Assembly (NCBI GenBank): GCA_024398435.1
Contig: JAKSJD010000008.1
Location: 34,539-98,538, forward strand
Source: Bacteroidaceae bacterium
GTDB taxonomy: Bacteria; Bacteroidota; Bacteroidia; Bacteroidales; Bacteroidaceae
Length of the DNA: 64,000 nucleotides
Direction: 5' to 3'
Below, in pieces: positions 27,190-37,251 of the stretch. The notes under the pieces were generated by a model, which had not been told where the DNA came from, did no database searches, and saw nothing but the letters and a program-made list of their open reading frames with translations. Each line of letters starts with the position of its first letter. Position 1 is the first letter of the stretch. Position numbers and translations under genes: made by a program.

Positions 27190-27602
27190 CGAAAAAAATG
27201 CATAATGCTGATACTTTAGTGCGATGAAATCAATCCAGAATGCAGAATTATTTTCTTTATGCCTTGCATAAAAATGTCAAACTCCTTGCTCTAAAACCTA
27301 AAACTTAAGGCTTCAAAACTATAATTATGTACATAACGTATATTAATTATGTACAATATTATTAATAATTATGTCAATATTTTTATTAATTATGTACATG
27401 ATTTTACTTTTGTTCCTATAGAAATAGGGAAATGTTTGTGGGAGAAAGATAAAATGTTGCAAAGCAAAATATAAAATATTTGATAGTGAAATGGCATGTG
27501 GAGTTGACACATAGGAGTGAAAAGTAAAGCAAGAAGAGCGAAAAGTAAGGAATAATAAGCAAAAAACTCGTATCTCGTATCTTGTATCTCGCAACTTTTT
27601 CT
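27190..27602. other. Intergenic region between divergent MATE-PAP2 and hisG genes
   Basis: AT-rich, without a credible gene. It contains the 22-bp tandem array C (27321-27408) and, from 27561, a promoter-proximal block that is repeated upstream of glnN. Open frames on the minus strand at 27343-27638 have no start context or family resemblance. Confidence 0.65.
27321..27408. repeat. 22-bp tandem array C, about four units
   Basis: The word AATTATGT begins at 27323, 27345, 27367 and 27388, that is with steps of 22, 22 and 21. Units share the core TAATTATGTACA and have AT-rich, more variable ends. It is the most degenerate of the four arrays. Confidence 0.75.
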
Positions 27603-27610
27603 TAACTTTG
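27603..27610 (+). promoter_or_regulatory. -7 box of the his operon
   Basis: TAACTTTG followed by CAG, with CTTG at 27581-27584 as a possible -33 box, 18 bp away. It ends the 52-bp block (27561-27612) that is 45/52 identical to the glnN promoter region. Confidence 0.7.
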
Positions 27611-27624
27611 CAGTCGCAAACAAA

Positions 27625-27663
27625 ATGTATAACGACAAAAGAAAGCTTTTAGAAGATGATTAG
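27625..27663 (+). CDS. Possible 12-codon upstream ORF overlapping hisG
   Basis: ATG at 27625 encodes MYNDKRKLLEDD and stops at 27661-27663, overlapping the hisG start codon (27656) by 8 nt in another frame. It lacks a run of His codons, so it is not a classical his attenuator. It may couple translation into hisG or be chance. Confidence 0.35.
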   Translation: MYNDKRKLLEDD

Positions 27664-28507
27664 AATTGCAGTTCAGTCAAAAGGACGACTTTATGATGAA
27701 ACTATGAGCTTGCTTCAAGAGGCAGGCGTAAAAATAAGCAGTAGCAAACGTACTTTGTTGGTGGAAGCCAGCAATTTCCCACTCGAAGTGTTGTATCTTC
27801 GCGATGATGACATTCCTCAAACCGTTGCCGATGGAGTGGCCGATATAGGAATCGTGGGGGAGAACGAATTCGTTGAACGCGGAGAAAATGCCGACGTGAT
27901 TGAACGTCTCGGTTTCAGCAAGTGCCGCCTTTCCCTTGCTATTCCAAAGCATGAGGAATATACCGGCTTGGATTGGTTCAACGGAAAGAAGATTGCAACG
28001 AGCTATCCCGGTATTCTCAACAAGTTCCTTACAGAAAAGGGAATCAAGGCCGATGTGCATGTGATTCAAGGTTCCGTGGAGATTGCTCCTGGAATTGCTT
28101 TGGCCGACGGAATATTCGACATTGTAAGCAGTGGTTCGACTCTCGTTAGCAACAACTTGAAGGAAGTGGAAGTCGTGATGAAGAGTGAAGCCCTTCTCAT
28201 CGGCAACAAGAATATGGATGCCGATAAGCGTGAGATATTGAGCGAATTGCTCTTCCGCTTTGGTGCTGTTCGTGCTGCTGAAGACAAGAAATACGTGTTG
28301 ATGAATGCACCAACCGACAAGATTGCCGACATCATCGAGGTGCTTCCTGGTATCAAGAGTCCTACAGTAATGCCTCTCGCAACCGAAGGATGGAGCAGTA
28401 TCCATACAGTTCTCGACGAAAAGAGATTCTGGGAAATCATCGGCCAGTTGAAGCGACTCGGAGCCGAAGGCATTCTCGTGTTGCCAATCGAAAAGATGAT
28501 TCTTTAA
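27656..28507 (+). CDS. hisG: ATP phosphoribosyltransferase HisG (long form)
   Basis: 283 residues, first enzyme of histidine biosynthesis: condenses ATP with PRPP to give phosphoribosyl-ATP. The start MIRIAVQSKGRLYDETMSLL is typical; the PRPP-binding stretch is GIFDIVSSGSTLVSNNL. The C-terminal 75 residues (KYVLMNAPTDKIADIIEVLPG...EGILVLPIEKMIL) are the ACT-like regulatory domain of the long form, which binds histidine and makes HisZ unnecessary. First gene of the his cluster here; the next gene starts within about 35 bp. Confidence 0.96.
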   Translation: MIRIAVQSKGRLYDETMSLLQEAGVKISSSKRTLLVEASNFPLEVLYLRDDDIPQTVADGVADIGIVGENEFVERGENADVIERLGFSKCRLSLAIPKHEEYTGLDWFNGKKIATSYPGILNKFLTEKGIKADVHVIQGSVEIAPGIALADGIFDIVSSGSTLVSNNLKEVEVVMKSEALLIGNKNMDADKREILSELLFRFGAVRAAEDKKYVLMNAPTDKIADIIEVLPGIKSPTVMPLATEGWSSIHTVLDEKRFWEIIGQLKRLGAEGILVLPIEKMIL

Positions 28508-28540
28508 TAATTTATGAACAATATAAAAATTCAGAAACAT

Positions 28541-28957
28541 ATGAAACGTAATTTACTTTCAATACTTGCGGCAATGCTTCCATTGCTTTGCATGGCTCAG
28601 GAATCAGAGACAGTAAGCACTCCATTGGGTGGAATCAGCCTTACACTCATTTTGATTTTCATCATCATTCTCCTCATCAACTTCTTCCTCTCTATCTTTA
28701 TCCCGATGAAGATGGCGAAGAACAGAGGTCGTAGCGGTTGCCTCTGGCTCGTACTTTCATGGTGCATCGGTTTCTGGTGGGTAGTACTCATTCTCCTCAT
28801 TGTAGGCGATTCAGACGAAAAGCGTCAGGAAAAACTTGCAAAGAAACAGGAAAAGGAAGCTCAGAAACAAGCTGCAAAGGCTGCAAAACTTGCTGAAAAG
28901 GAAGGTCGCACAGCTGAAGCAGAAGAGGTGAAACCTTTCGACAACTATCAGAAGTAA
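28541..28957 (+). CDS. Small two-helix membrane protein inserted in the his cluster
   Basis: 138 residues from the ATG at 28541 (an in-frame ATG at 28514 is also possible). It has a signal-like N terminus (MKRNLLSILAAMLPLLCMAQ), two hydrophobic helices (GGISLTLILIFIIILLINFF and CLWLVLSWCIGFWWVVLILL) and a highly charged Lys/Glu/Ala-rich tail that should form a helix or coiled coil. No enzymatic motif is visible and I do not recognise the family. It lies 33 bp after hisG and 24 bp before hisD on the same strand, so it must be transcribed with them. Confidence 0.78.
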   Translation: MKRNLLSILAAMLPLLCMAQESETVSTPLGGISLTLILIFIIILLINFFLSIFIPMKMAKNRGRSGCLWLVLSWCIGFWWVVLILLIVGDSDEKRQEKLAKKQEKEAQKQAAKAAKLAEKEGRTAEAEEVKPFDNYQK

Positions 28958-28981
28958 CCGACAATCAAGCGAAATCATTAG

Positions 28982-30235
28982 ATGATTAAGATAGAACGAC
29001 CAAGGAAGGATGCGGCCGAACTGAATGAAGTGGTCAAAACCGTATTGGACGACATTCGCCAAAGAGGTGATGCGGCGGTAAAAGACTATGAGGAACGGTT
29101 TGACAAGGTAAGGCTCGACTCACTCAAAGTGACTGACGAAGAGATAGAGGAAGCCGAACGAATCGTAAGCGACGACCTCAAGGCAGCCCTCCGACTTGCA
29201 CACGAAAATATTCAGACATTCCATTCTGCACAGAAGTTTGAAAGCAAGCGAGTGCAGACAAAGCCTGGAATCACTTGCTGGCAAAAAGCGGTTGCAATCG
29301 AGAAGGTGGGACTTTATGTTCCAGGAGGAACAGCACCCTTGTTCTCAACCGTACTCATGCTTGCCACTCCAGCCAAGATAGCAGGATGCAATGAAATCGT
29401 GCTTTGTTCGCCTCCAAACCGTGAAGGCAAACTCCATCCAGCCATTCTCGTGGCAGCCAAGATAGCAGGAGTCAGCAATATCTATAAGATAGGTGGAGTT
29501 CAGGCAATTGGAGCAATGGCCTACGGAACTGAAAGCGTGACAAAGGTAAGCAAGATATTTGGTCCTGGCAACCAGTTCGTGATGGCAGCTAAGCAGATGG
29601 TAAGTCTCCACGATGTTGCTATAGATATGCCTGCAGGTCCAAGTGAAGTGGCTATCGTTGCCGACGAATCAGCCAACCCAACATTCGTTGCAGCCGATTT
29701 CCTCTCACAAGCCGAACACGGAATCGATTCACAGGCAGTTCTTGTCACTACAAGTGCTGAACTCAAACAAAAGGTAGAGGCAGAAATCGAACGCCAGCTC
29801 AATCTGCTTCCTCGCAAGGAGATTGCTGCACAGGCTTTGCAGTGGAGCCGTCTCGTACTTGTTGATACAATCGACGAAGCCATGGAACTTATCAATGATT
29901 ATGCTCCAGAGCACCTCATCCTTGCAGTAAACGACTATATGAGTGTTGCTGAAAAGGTAGTCAATGCCGGTTCGGTATTCCTCGGCAACTATTCGTGTGA
30001 GAGTGCAGGAGATTATGCTTCCGGAACAAACCATACACTCCCAACTAGTGGATATGCGAAGGCTTACAGTGGAGTTTCGCTCGATAGTTTCATCCGAAAG
30101 ATAACATTTCAGGAACTCACAGCCGAAGGTATCAAGAGCATAGGCCATGAAGTGGCTCTTATGGCTCAACACGAACAACTCGATGCCCACCGCAATGCAA
30201 TGACACTTCGCGTGGAACAGGTGGAAGGGGAGTGA
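28982..30235 (+). CDS. hisD: Histidinol dehydrogenase HisD
   Basis: 417 residues. Catalyses the last two oxidations, L-histidinol to L-histidine, with NAD+ and zinc. Recognisable blocks are [69 protein letters not shown] and the C-terminal [19 protein letters not shown]. Length is normal for the family. It is followed by hisC with a short gap. Confidence 0.97.
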   Translation: MIKIERPRKDAAELNEVVKTVLDDIRQRGDAAVKDYEERFDKVRLDSLKVTDEEIEEAERIVSDDLKAALRLAHENIQTFHSAQKFESKRVQTKPGITCWQKAVAIEKVGLYVPGGTAPLFSTVLMLATPAKIAGCNEIVLCSPPNREGKLHPAILVAAKIAGVSNIYKIGGVQAIGAMAYGTESVTKVSKIFGPGNQFVMAAKQMVSLHDVAIDMPAGPSEVAIVADESANPTFVAADFLSQAEHGIDSQAVLVTTSAELKQKVEAEIERQLNLLPRKEIAAQALQWSRLVLVDTIDEAMELINDYAPEHLILAVNDYMSVAEKVVNAGSVFLGNYSCESAGDYASGTNHTLPTSGYAKAYSGVSLDSFIRKITFQELTAEGIKSIGHEVALMAQHEQLDAHRNAMTLRVEQVEGE

Positions 30236-30272
30236 TAACAATTTATTGACACAACAAAACAACAACCCGACA

Positions 30273-31304
30273 ATGGACGAATTGGTAAGAAAGAATATTA
30301 GGGACCTCAAGGCTTACAGTTGTGCTCGTAACGAGTTCAGCGGCAAGCAGGCAAGCGTGTTTATCGATGCCAACGAGAATCCCTACAACTATCCATACAA
30401 CCGCTATCCCGATCCTCTCCAGCAGGAACTGAAGGCTCTCATCGCTCCTCTCAAGGACGTGAAACCTTCACAGATATTCCTCGGCAACGGTTCGGACGAG
30501 GCCATCGACTTGCTTTTCCGCATCTTTTGCGAACCAAAGCAAGATAATGTTGTGGCTATTTGCCCAACTTACGGAATGTATGAAGTGTGTGCCGACATCA
30601 ATGATGTAGAGTATCGTCCCGTACTTCTCGACGAGGCTTATCAGATGAATGCCGACAAATTGCTTTCGGCCTGTGATGCCCATACGAAGGTGATATTCCT
30701 TTGCTCGCCAAACAATCCAAGCGGAAACAATCTCGACCGCAAGGAAATTGAGAAGGTTTTGGAGTCGTTCAAGGGTGTTGTTGTTGTAGACGAAGCCTAT
30801 TCCGACTTCTCTACCCAGAAACCTTTCCGCCTCGAACTGGATAAGTATCCGCGTCTTGTGGTGCTCAACACATTTTCCAAAGCATGGGGATGTGCCGCCA
30901 TTCGTCTTGGAATGGCCTTTGCCAACGAAGACGTTATATATTATTTTAATAAGGTGAAATATCCTTACAACGTGAATCTGCTCACACAACAGAAGGCCAT
31001 TGAAGTGCTGACCAACGACCAACAGAAGATGCACCAGCGTATCAATATGATTCTCGACGAGCGTCAAACCGTGATGGAGGCATTCAGTCAGTTGCCAATA
31101 TGCCAAAAGGTGTATCCATCCGATGCTAATTTCTTCCTTGCTAAAGTAGACGATGCCAACCTTACATATAACTATCTTGTAGATAAAGGTATTATTGTTC
31201 GCAACCGAAACAGTGTCGCTCTTTGCAATGGATGTCTACGTATCACAGTCGGAACCAAAGAAGAAAACACTCAGTTGCTGAGCGCTTTACGTCAATTTCA
31301 TTAA
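30273..31304 (+). CDS. hisC: Histidinol-phosphate aminotransferase HisC
   Basis: 343 residues from the ATG at 30273; a TTG at 30246 is also in frame but adds only a Gln/Asn-rich stub. PLP-dependent fold-type I transaminase that converts imidazole-acetol phosphate to histidinol phosphate. DANENPYN near the N terminus, [20 protein letters not shown] and the PLP-lysine motif NTFSKAWG are all present. It lies between hisD and hisB. Confidence 0.96.
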   Translation: MDELVRKNIRDLKAYSCARNEFSGKQASVFIDANENPYNYPYNRYPDPLQQELKALIAPLKDVKPSQIFLGNGSDEAIDLLFRIFCEPKQDNVVAICPTYGMYEVCADINDVEYRPVLLDEAYQMNADKLLSACDAHTKVIFLCSPNNPSGNNLDRKEIEKVLESFKGVVVVDEAYSDFSTQKPFRLELDKYPRLVVLNTFSKAWGCAAIRLGMAFANEDVIYYFNKVKYPYNVNLLTQQKAIEVLTNDQQKMHQRINMILDERQTVMEAFSQLPICQKVYPSDANFFLAKVDDANLTYNYLVDKGIIVRNRNSVALCNGCLRITVGTKEENTQLLSALRQFH

Positions 31305-31322
31305 ACTAAAGATTGAACTAAT

Positions 31323-32435
31323 ATGAAGAAAGCTCTATTCATCGACCGAGACGGAACTATCATTGTCGAACCAGCAGATGAGCAGATTGACAGTATTGAA
31401 AAGTTCCAGTTCCAGCCAAATGCCATAAGTAGTCTTAAGTTTATTGCAGAACATACCGATTATGAGTTGGTTATCGTGAGCAATCAGGACGGACTCGGCA
31501 CCGAAGCTTATCACGAGGAAGTGTTCAATCAATTGCAAAAGCTTATGCTCGACACACTTTCTTCGGAAGGTGTAAAGTTCGATAATATCCTCATCGACCG
31601 TTCTTTCCCTGAAGACAACCTTCCAACACGTAAGCCAGGAATCGGTATGTTGACCGAATATCTCGGTGGTGAGTACGACCTCAGTCAGTGTTATGTGATA
31701 GGGGATAGGGCTACAGATGCCAAACTTGCAGAGAATCTTGGTTGCAAGGCCATTATATTCAAGAGCCGCTTTACGGAAGAACTTGCAGCAGGACAGAAGG
31801 AAAACGTGATTCTTGTAGATGGATGGAAAGGAGCTACAGAGATAGCCTATGCAGGCGAACGCACTGCCGAATGCCATCGCCAGACGAAGGAAACGGATAT
31901 ATTCGTGAGCCTCAACCTCGACGGCAACGGCAAGTCTGACATCTCTACAGGTGTGGGATTCTTCGACCATATGCTCGAGCAGATTTCCCGCCATGGCAAT
32001 ATCGACCTCACGGTCAAGGTGAAGGGCGACCTTAATGTGGATGAACACCACACGATAGAAGATACCGGAATCGTTCTGGGCGAATGCTTGCTCAAGGCAT
32101 TGGGCGACAAGCGAGGCATCGAGCGCTATGGTTTTGTGCTTCCTATGGATGATTGTCTGTGTCAGGTAGCACTCGATCTCGGAGGCCGTTCATGGCTTGT
32201 ATGGGATGTTGAGTTCAAACGCGAGATGATAGGCGACATGCCTACTGAGATGTTCTTCCATTTCTTCAAGTCGTTCAGCGATGCAGCCAAGATGAACCTA
32301 AACATCAAGGCCGATGGCGACAACGAACACCACAAGATAGAAGGAATCTTCAAATCACTCGGAAAATCCCTCAAAATGGCAAACCGACGTGACATTTTCA
32401 AGTATCAACTCCCTTCAAGCAAAGGAATTTTATAA
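31323..32435 (+). CDS. hisB: Bifunctional histidinol-phosphatase / imidazoleglycerol-phosphate dehydratase HisB
   Basis: 370 residues. The N-terminal HAD phosphatase ([22 protein letters not shown]) removes phosphate from histidinol phosphate; the C-terminal part, from about residue 180, is the dehydratase with the manganese-binding motifs FFDHMLEQ and [10 protein letters not shown] and the repeat [12 protein letters not shown]. The fused form is known from enterobacteria and Bacteroidetes. It is the last his gene in the window; hisH, hisA, hisF and hisIE are not here, so the pathway is split. Confidence 0.96.
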   Translation: MKKALFIDRDGTIIVEPADEQIDSIEKFQFQPNAISSLKFIAEHTDYELVIVSNQDGLGTEAYHEEVFNQLQKLMLDTLSSEGVKFDNILIDRSFPEDNLPTRKPGIGMLTEYLGGEYDLSQCYVIGDRATDAKLAENLGCKAIIFKSRFTEELAAGQKENVILVDGWKGATEIAYAGERTAECHRQTKETDIFVSLNLDGNGKSDISTGVGFFDHMLEQISRHGNIDLTVKVKGDLNVDEHHTIEDTGIVLGECLLKALGDKRGIERYGFVLPMDDCLCQVALDLGGRSWLVWDVEFKREMIGDMPTEMFFHFFKSFSDAAKMNLNIKADGDNEHHKIEGIFKSLGKSLKMANRRDIFKYQLPSSKGIL

Positions 32436-32484
32436 AAGCGCAAAAATTTATCCACAATAATTTTATTATTTCAAATAATTGTGC

Positions 32485-32547
32485 TAAATTTGTCCGACTT
32501 TTGTGCATAACGGGTGGAAAACCATTCGAGACACGAGGGTCGGACAA
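32485..32547 (+). promoter_or_regulatory. Promoter and flanking inverted repeat upstream of the methylmalonyl-CoA operon
   Basis: TAAATTTG at 32485-32492 matches the -7 consensus. The 9-base arms TTGTCCGAC (32490-32498) and GTCGGACAA (32539-32547) form an inverted repeat whose first arm overlaps the -7 box. It could be an operator, a leader stem or part of a his-operon terminator. Confidence 0.5.
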
Positions 32548-32623
32548 GTTGTTTTTATTAGGATGACAGTATTTTTTTTGAACTCATAAATAATTTTATA
32601 AATCATTTAAATTAATATTCATT

Positions 32624-33034
32624 ATGAAGATCTCACGTATTGATCACCTTGGCATTGCAGTCAAGAGTATTGAAGAAGTTCTCCCTTATTTTGAGAACAC
32701 ATTAGGTTTGAAGTGCTATGCAGTAGAAGAAGTAGCAGACCAGAAAGTAAAGACAGCTTTCTTGAAGGTCGGTGAAGTAAAGCTCGAACTTCTTGAGCCA
32801 ACAAGCCCAGAGAGTACAATCGCTAAGTATCTTGAGAATGGTGGTAAGGGTGTTCATCACGTTGCATTTGCAATTGAGGATGGTGTAGCTAACGCTCTCG
32901 CACAGTGCGACGAACAGGGTATCCGTCTTATCGACAAGGCTCCACGTCCAGGTGCAGAAAATATGATGATTGCTTTCTTGCATCCAAAGTCAACAGCAAG
33001 CATTCTTACAGAACTTTGCGAACCAAAGGCATAA
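32624..33034 (+). CDS. mce: Methylmalonyl-CoA epimerase
   Basis: 136 residues, VOC-fold metalloenzyme that interconverts (R)- and (S)-methylmalonyl-CoA. The metal ligands sit in RIDHLGIAVKS and GVHHVAFAIED, with KLELLEPT between and HPKSTASILTELCE at the end. It is first in the operon with the decarboxylase subunits, as expected for propionate formation from succinate. The leader is about 130 nt and AT-rich. Confidence 0.96.
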   Translation: MKISRIDHLGIAVKSIEEVLPYFENTLGLKCYAVEEVADQKVKTAFLKVGEVKLELLEPTSPESTIAKYLENGGKGVHHVAFAIEDGVANALAQCDEQGIRLIDKAPRPGAENMMIAFLHPKSTASILTELCEPKA

Positions 33035-33074
33035 TTTTCACAAGTCAATCAAAATAAAACAGTAATCAAATAAG

Positions 33075-34646
33075 ATGAGTACTCAGACAGAAAAAATTAA
33101 AGAACTTGTCGAAAAACGCGATAAAGCTCGTTTGGGTGGTGGCGAAAAGGCCATTCAGAAGCAGCACGACAAGGGCAAGTATACAGCTCGTGAAAGAATA
33201 GCAATGCTTCTCGACGAAGGTTCATTCGAAGAAATGGATATGTTCGTAACTCACCGTTGCCACAACTTCGGTATGGACAAGAAACTTTTCGATGGTGATG
33301 GTGTTGTTACAGGTTATGGTACTGTAGCTGGTCGCCTCGTTTACGTATTTGCTCAGGACTTTACAGTAAACGCAGGTTCATTGTCAGAAACAATGGCTCT
33401 CAAAATTTGTAAGGTGATGGATGCAGCCATGAAGATGGGTGCACCAGTTATCGGACTCAACGATTCAGGTGGTGCACGTATTCAGGAAGGTATCAATGCA
33501 CTTGCAGGTTATTCAGAGATTTTCGAGCGTAATATCCTTGCCAGTGGTGTAGTTCCACAGATTTCCGGTATCTTCGGTCCATGTGCAGGTGGTGCTGTTT
33601 ATTCTCCTGCTCTTACCGACTTCACACTCATGATGGAGAACACTTCATACATGTTCCTCACAGGTCCAGCAGTTGTTAAGACTGTCCTTGGTGAAGTTGT
33701 AACTCAGGAAGAACTCGGTGGCGCAAGCGTACACTCAACAAAGAGTGGTGTAACTCATTTCACTGCATCTACAGAAGAAGAGGCTATCGGTATGATCAAG
33801 CAGTTGCTCAGCTATATTCCACAGAACAACCTTGAGACTACTCCTCTCGTAGAATGCAACGACCCAATCGACCGCAAGGAAGACTTCCTCAACGAAATCA
33901 TCCCAGACAACCCTAACCAGCCATACGATATGTATCAGGTGATTGCAGGTGTTGTAGATAATGGTGAATTCTTCGAGGTACAGCCAAACTATGCAAAGAA
34001 CATCATCGTAGGTTTCGCACGTTTCAACGGTCAGTCAGTAGGTATCGTAGCCAACCAGCCAAAGTGTATGGCTGGTGTACTCGACTGCAACGCTTCTCGT
34101 AAGGCTGCACGTTTCGTACGTTTCTGCGACGCATTCAATATTCCACTCGTAACACTTGTCGATGTTCCTGGATTCCTTCCTGGAACAGGTCAGGAATACA
34201 ATGCAGTTATCCTTCACGGCGCTAAGCTTCTCTACGCATTCGGAGAATGTACAGTACCAAAGGTAACAGTAACTCTCCGCAAGTCTTATGGTGGTTCACA
34301 CATCGTTATGAGTTGCAAGCAGCTTCGTGGTGATATGAACTATGCATGGCCATCAGCTGAAATCGCTGTAATGGGTGCAGCAGGTGCAGCATCAGTTCTT
34401 TATGCTAAGGAAGCAAAGGCTCTCAAGGAAGAGGGTAAGGTGGAAGAGGCAAAGGCATTCATTCAGGAGAAGGAAGACGAATACACAAAGCTCTTCGCAA
34501 ATCCTTACAATGCAGCCAAGTATGGTTATATCGACGATGTAATCGAACCTCGCAACACTCGTTTCCGTATTATTCGTGCTCTTGCACAGCTCGAAAACAA
34601 GCGTGTTACTAATCCAGCCAAGAAGCATGGTAACATTCCATTGTAA
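33075..34646 (+). CDS. mmdA: Methylmalonyl-CoA decarboxylase carboxyltransferase (alpha) subunit
   Basis: 523 residues, the crotonase-type carboxyltransferase that moves CO2 from methylmalonyl-CoA (or another acyl-CoA) to biotin. Features are [29 protein letters not shown], the oxyanion region [14 protein letters not shown], and [18 protein letters not shown]. Nearly identical families include propionyl-CoA carboxylase beta; the neighbouring gamma, biotin carrier and beta subunits make the sodium-pump decarboxylase the best reading. Confidence 0.94.
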   Translation: MSTQTEKIKELVEKRDKARLGGGEKAIQKQHDKGKYTARERIAMLLDEGSFEEMDMFVTHRCHNFGMDKKLFDGDGVVTGYGTVAGRLVYVFAQDFTVNAGSLSETMALKICKVMDAAMKMGAPVIGLNDSGGARIQEGINALAGYSEIFERNILASGVVPQISGIFGPCAGGAVYSPALTDFTLMMENTSYMFLTGPAVVKTVLGEVVTQEELGGASVHSTKSGVTHFTASTEEEAIGMIKQLLSYIPQNNLETTPLVECNDPIDRKEDFLNEIIPDNPNQPYDMYQVIAGVVDNGEFFEVQPNYAKNIIVGFARFNGQSVGIVANQPKCMAGVLDCNASRKAARFVRFCDAFNIPLVTLVDVPGFLPGTGQEYNAVILHGAKLLYAFGECTVPKVTVTLRKSYGGSHIVMSCKQLRGDMNYAWPSAEIAVMGAAGAASVLYAKEAKALKEEGKVEEAKAFIQEKEDEYTKLFANPYNAAKYGYIDDVIEPRNTRFRIIRALAQLENKRVTNPAKKHGNIPL

Positions 34647-34705
34647 TCATGGGGTTCATCGTGTGGAAAAAATAGTAAATTGTAAATAGACAAACAGAAA
34701 ATATT

Positions 34706-35062
34706 ATGACTCCATTAGTAATATGGTCAGATGTATGGGCAATGTCAGGTATGGGCTTTGGCGTTGTGTTCTGTGTCCTCGTATTGCTTGTGTATGTCCT
34801 TAAGTTCTTGGGATGGCTCGTTCCAAAGTTCGCTAAGGGCGAAAAGCCAGTTAAGGCACAGAAGCAAGCAGCAGCTCCAAAGGCCGTTGCAGCCGCACCT
34901 GTAAGTTCAGCATCCGATGCAGACAAGGCAGCCGTTGCCACAGCTCTGTATCTTTATTTCCAGAATGTTCATGACGAGGAATCCGATGTGCTCACAATCC
35001 GCAGCACTCGCTCAGCATGGCATCATGAGTTAAACAACCGACTCGAGGGCTTGAATGCTTAA
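34706..35062 (+). CDS. Decarboxylase small membrane subunit (OadG-like gamma/delta)
   Basis: 118 residues: one N-terminal membrane helix (GMGFGVVFCVLVLLVYVLKFLGWLV), a Lys/Ala/Pro-rich linker and a short C-terminal amphipathic segment (ALYLYFQNVHDEESDVLTI). This is the architecture of the OadG/MmdD assembly subunit that ties the carboxyltransferase to the membrane beta subunit. Position between the alpha and biotin genes supports it. Confidence 0.88.
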   Translation: MTPLVIWSDVWAMSGMGFGVVFCVLVLLVYVLKFLGWLVPKFAKGEKPVKAQKQAAAPKAVAAAPVSSASDADKAAVATALYLYFQNVHDEESDVLTIRSTRSAWHHELNNRLEGLNA

Positions 35063-35108
35063 AGTTCAGAGAGTTTTAGAACAAACAGAATAAACGAAAA
35101 CGAAACAA

Positions 35109-35822
35109 ATGAAAGAATTTAAGTTTAAGATAGACGGTACTGAATATGCTGCCCTGGTTGAAGAACAGGGCGAAGGCAAGGTTCAGGTAACCGTAAATGG
35201 TAAGGCTTATTCCGTTGATGTAGAAGGTATGGCCGCACCACGTCCACAAGTTAAGCCAGTTGCTGTCGGTGCAGCCGCTCCAGCTCCTAAGGCAGCTCCT
35301 GCCGGTGCAGTTTCAAGCGCTAAGCTTTCAGCTCCACTTCCAGGTAACATCACAAAGATTCTCGTCAATGCCGGTGATAAGGTAAAGAAGGGCGACACAG
35401 TCATCATCATGGAAGCCATGAAGATGGAAAACAACATCACAGCCGAGTCTGATTGCACTATCAAGGCAGTTAAGTGTCAGGTAGGTCAGTCAGTAAATCA
35501 GGGTGATGTTCTCGTCGAGATCGAATGTGCAGCCGCTCCTGCAGCAGCACCAGCTCCAAAGGCAGCCCCTGCACCAGCAGCCGCTCCAGCTCCAGCAGCA
35601 CCTGCAGGTGGTAAGGCTGTTGTAGCTCCACTTCCAGGTACAGTTACAGAAATCAAGGTGGCTGTAGGCCAGGCAGTGAAGAAGGGTGAGATCGTTGCAG
35701 TGATGGAAGCAATGAAGATGCAGAATGATATCGTCAGCGAATGGGACGGTACAGTCAGTGCAATCAATGCAAATCAGGGCGCATCAGTTAATGTAGGTGA
35801 CGCATTGGTAACAATCGGATAA
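35109..35822 (+). CDS. mmdC: Biotin carrier subunit with two biotinyl domains
   Basis: 237 residues. After an N-terminal domain (about 1-45) and an Ala/Pro linker come two complete biotinyl domains: [20 protein letters not shown]...MEAMKMENN (about 75-140) and [20 protein letters not shown]...MEAMKMQND (about 170-237), each with the biotin-accepting Lys in MKM, joined by an Ala/Pro-rich swinging linker. Carriers of this kind usually have one such domain and about 130-150 residues. Both domains look intact, so both may carry biotin. It lies between the OadG-like and beta subunit genes. Confidence 0.94.
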   Translation: MKEFKFKIDGTEYAALVEEQGEGKVQVTVNGKAYSVDVEGMAAPRPQVKPVAVGAAAPAPKAAPAGAVSSAKLSAPLPGNITKILVNAGDKVKKGDTVIIMEAMKMENNITAESDCTIKAVKCQVGQSVNQGDVLVEIECAAAPAAAPAPKAAPAPAAAPAPAAPAGGKAVVAPLPGTVTEIKVAVGQAVKKGEIVAVMEAMKMQNDIVSEWDGTVSAINANQGASVNVGDALVTIG

Positions 35823-35841
35823 TAAAAGAAACGAACCAGAC

Positions 35842-37116
35842 ATGAAAAGATTAATTTGTTTTCTTTCTCTGTTGATGCTCGTGTCAGTAGGATGCTTCGC
35901 AGCCAGCGGTCAGTTCGACTTTGCTGAGACCATGACGAAGTTCTTCGACAGCATGGGTTTCACACAGATATTCACAGGCGATGGATGGAAGTATCTCGTT
36001 ATGCTCGTGCTTTCATGCTTCCTTATCTATCTTGCCGTTGTGAAGCAGTATGAGCCATTGTTGCTCCTGCCAATCGCGTTTGGTATGCTTCTTACAAACC
36101 TTCCTGGAGCCAACATGTTCCATACAGAAATGTGGAATGATGAGTTCCTGAATCCTGATAGTGAATACTTCCACAGCTATCGTCATGTACTTGCAGAAGG
36201 CGGACTTCTCGATGTTCTCTATATCGGAGTAAAGGCAGGCGTTTATCCTTGTCTTATCTTCATCGGAGTAGGTGCAATGACAGACTTCGGTCCGTTGATT
36301 GCCAACCCAAAGAGTTTCCTTCTCGGTGCAGCAGCACAGCTCGGTATCTTCACTACATTCCTTGCAGCCCATGCACTTGGTTTCGACAGCCAGGAAGCAG
36401 CATCTATCGGTATCATCGGTGGAGCTGATGGTCCTACATCAATCTTCCTTACAACCAAGCTCGCTCCTCATCTTCTTGGTCCTATCGCCATCGCAGCATA
36501 CAGCTATATGGCCCTCGTTCCGGTGATTCAGCCACCAATCATGCGTGCGCTCACTACCAAGAAAGAACGAATGATTAAGATGAGTCAGCTTCGCAGTGTC
36601 AGCAAGACAGAGAAGATTATCTTCCCAATCGCTGTAGCCATCGTAGTAAGCCTCATACTTCCAGATGCAGGTCCGCTCATCGGCTGTTTGATGCTTGGTA
36701 ACTTGATGCGTGAGTCGGGCGTTGTTGAGCGTCTTGCAAAGACAGTTCAGAACGAACTCATGAACATCGTCGTTATCTTCCTCGGCACAACAGTAGGTGC
36801 AACAGCTACAGCAAGCACATTCCTCGAGCCAAAGACATTGTACATCCTCTGTATGGGTATCGTTGCGTTCAGTTTCGCAACAGCCGGCGGTGTACTCTTC
36901 GCTAAGTTGATGAATGTCTTCTCAAAGACAAAGATTAACCCATTGATTGGTTCAGCAGGTGTAAGTGCAGTACCAATGGCAGCCCGCGTAAGCCAGACAG
37001 AAGGTCAGAAGGCAGACCCAACCAACTTCCTTCTCATGCACGCCATGGGGCCAAATGTTGCCGGAGTTATCGGTTCTGCAGTTGCAGCTGGTATCCTCCT
37101 CAGCATGCTGGGATAA
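35842..37116 (+). CDS. mmdB: Sodium-pumping decarboxylase beta subunit
   Basis: 424 residues with a signal-like N terminus and nine or more membrane helices. The hallmark [13 protein letters not shown], which forms part of the Na+ path around a conserved Asp, is present, as is [16 protein letters not shown]. This subunit decarboxylates carboxybiotin and exports Na+. The 15-20 N-terminal residues before the first conserved helix resemble a signal peptide ([15 protein letters not shown]). Last gene of the operon; terminator at 37141. Confidence 0.95.
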   Translation: MKRLICFLSLLMLVSVGCFAASGQFDFAETMTKFFDSMGFTQIFTGDGWKYLVMLVLSCFLIYLAVVKQYEPLLLLPIAFGMLLTNLPGANMFHTEMWNDEFLNPDSEYFHSYRHVLAEGGLLDVLYIGVKAGVYPCLIFIGVGAMTDFGPLIANPKSFLLGAAAQLGIFTTFLAAHALGFDSQEAASIGIIGGADGPTSIFLTTKLAPHLLGPIAIAAYSYMALVPVIQPPIMRALTTKKERMIKMSQLRSVSKTEKIIFPIAVAIVVSLILPDAGPLIGCLMLGNLMRESGVVERLAKTVQNELMNIVVIFLGTTVGATATASTFLEPKTLYILCMGIVAFSFATAGGVLFAKLMNVFSKTKINPLIGSAGVSAVPMAARVSQTEGQKADPTNFLLMHAMGPNVAGVIGSAVAAGILLSMLG

Positions 37117-37140
37117 TTCTCACAATCAATACATATTCAA

Positions 37141-37170
37141 GGTCCACTCTTCTGAGTGGGCCTTTTTTTA
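37141..37170 (+). terminator. Terminator of the methylmalonyl-CoA operon
   Basis: GGTCCACTC-TTCT-GAGTGGGCC followed by seven T. Nine pairs with one G-T and a tetraloop: a classical intrinsic terminator. Confidence 0.92.
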
Positions 37171-37172
37171 TC

Positions 37173-37224
37173 AAAAAACTCGTATCTTGTAATTCGTATA
37201 TCGTAACTTTTTCTTACCTTTGCA
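37173..37224 (+). promoter_or_regulatory. glnN promoter region, repeat of the hisG promoter block
   Basis: 52 bp of which 45 match 27561-27612, ending in the -7 box TACCTTTG (37215-37222). The block holds several copies of a TCGTAT word. The glnN start is 27 bp beyond its end. Confidence 0.75.
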
Positions 37225-37251
37225 CCTACAAACATAAAAATAAATTCAGCA

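Noticed and set aside
27625-27663. Classical histidine attenuator leader peptide
   Set aside because: It contains no His codons, and no alternative terminator stems are visible before hisG.
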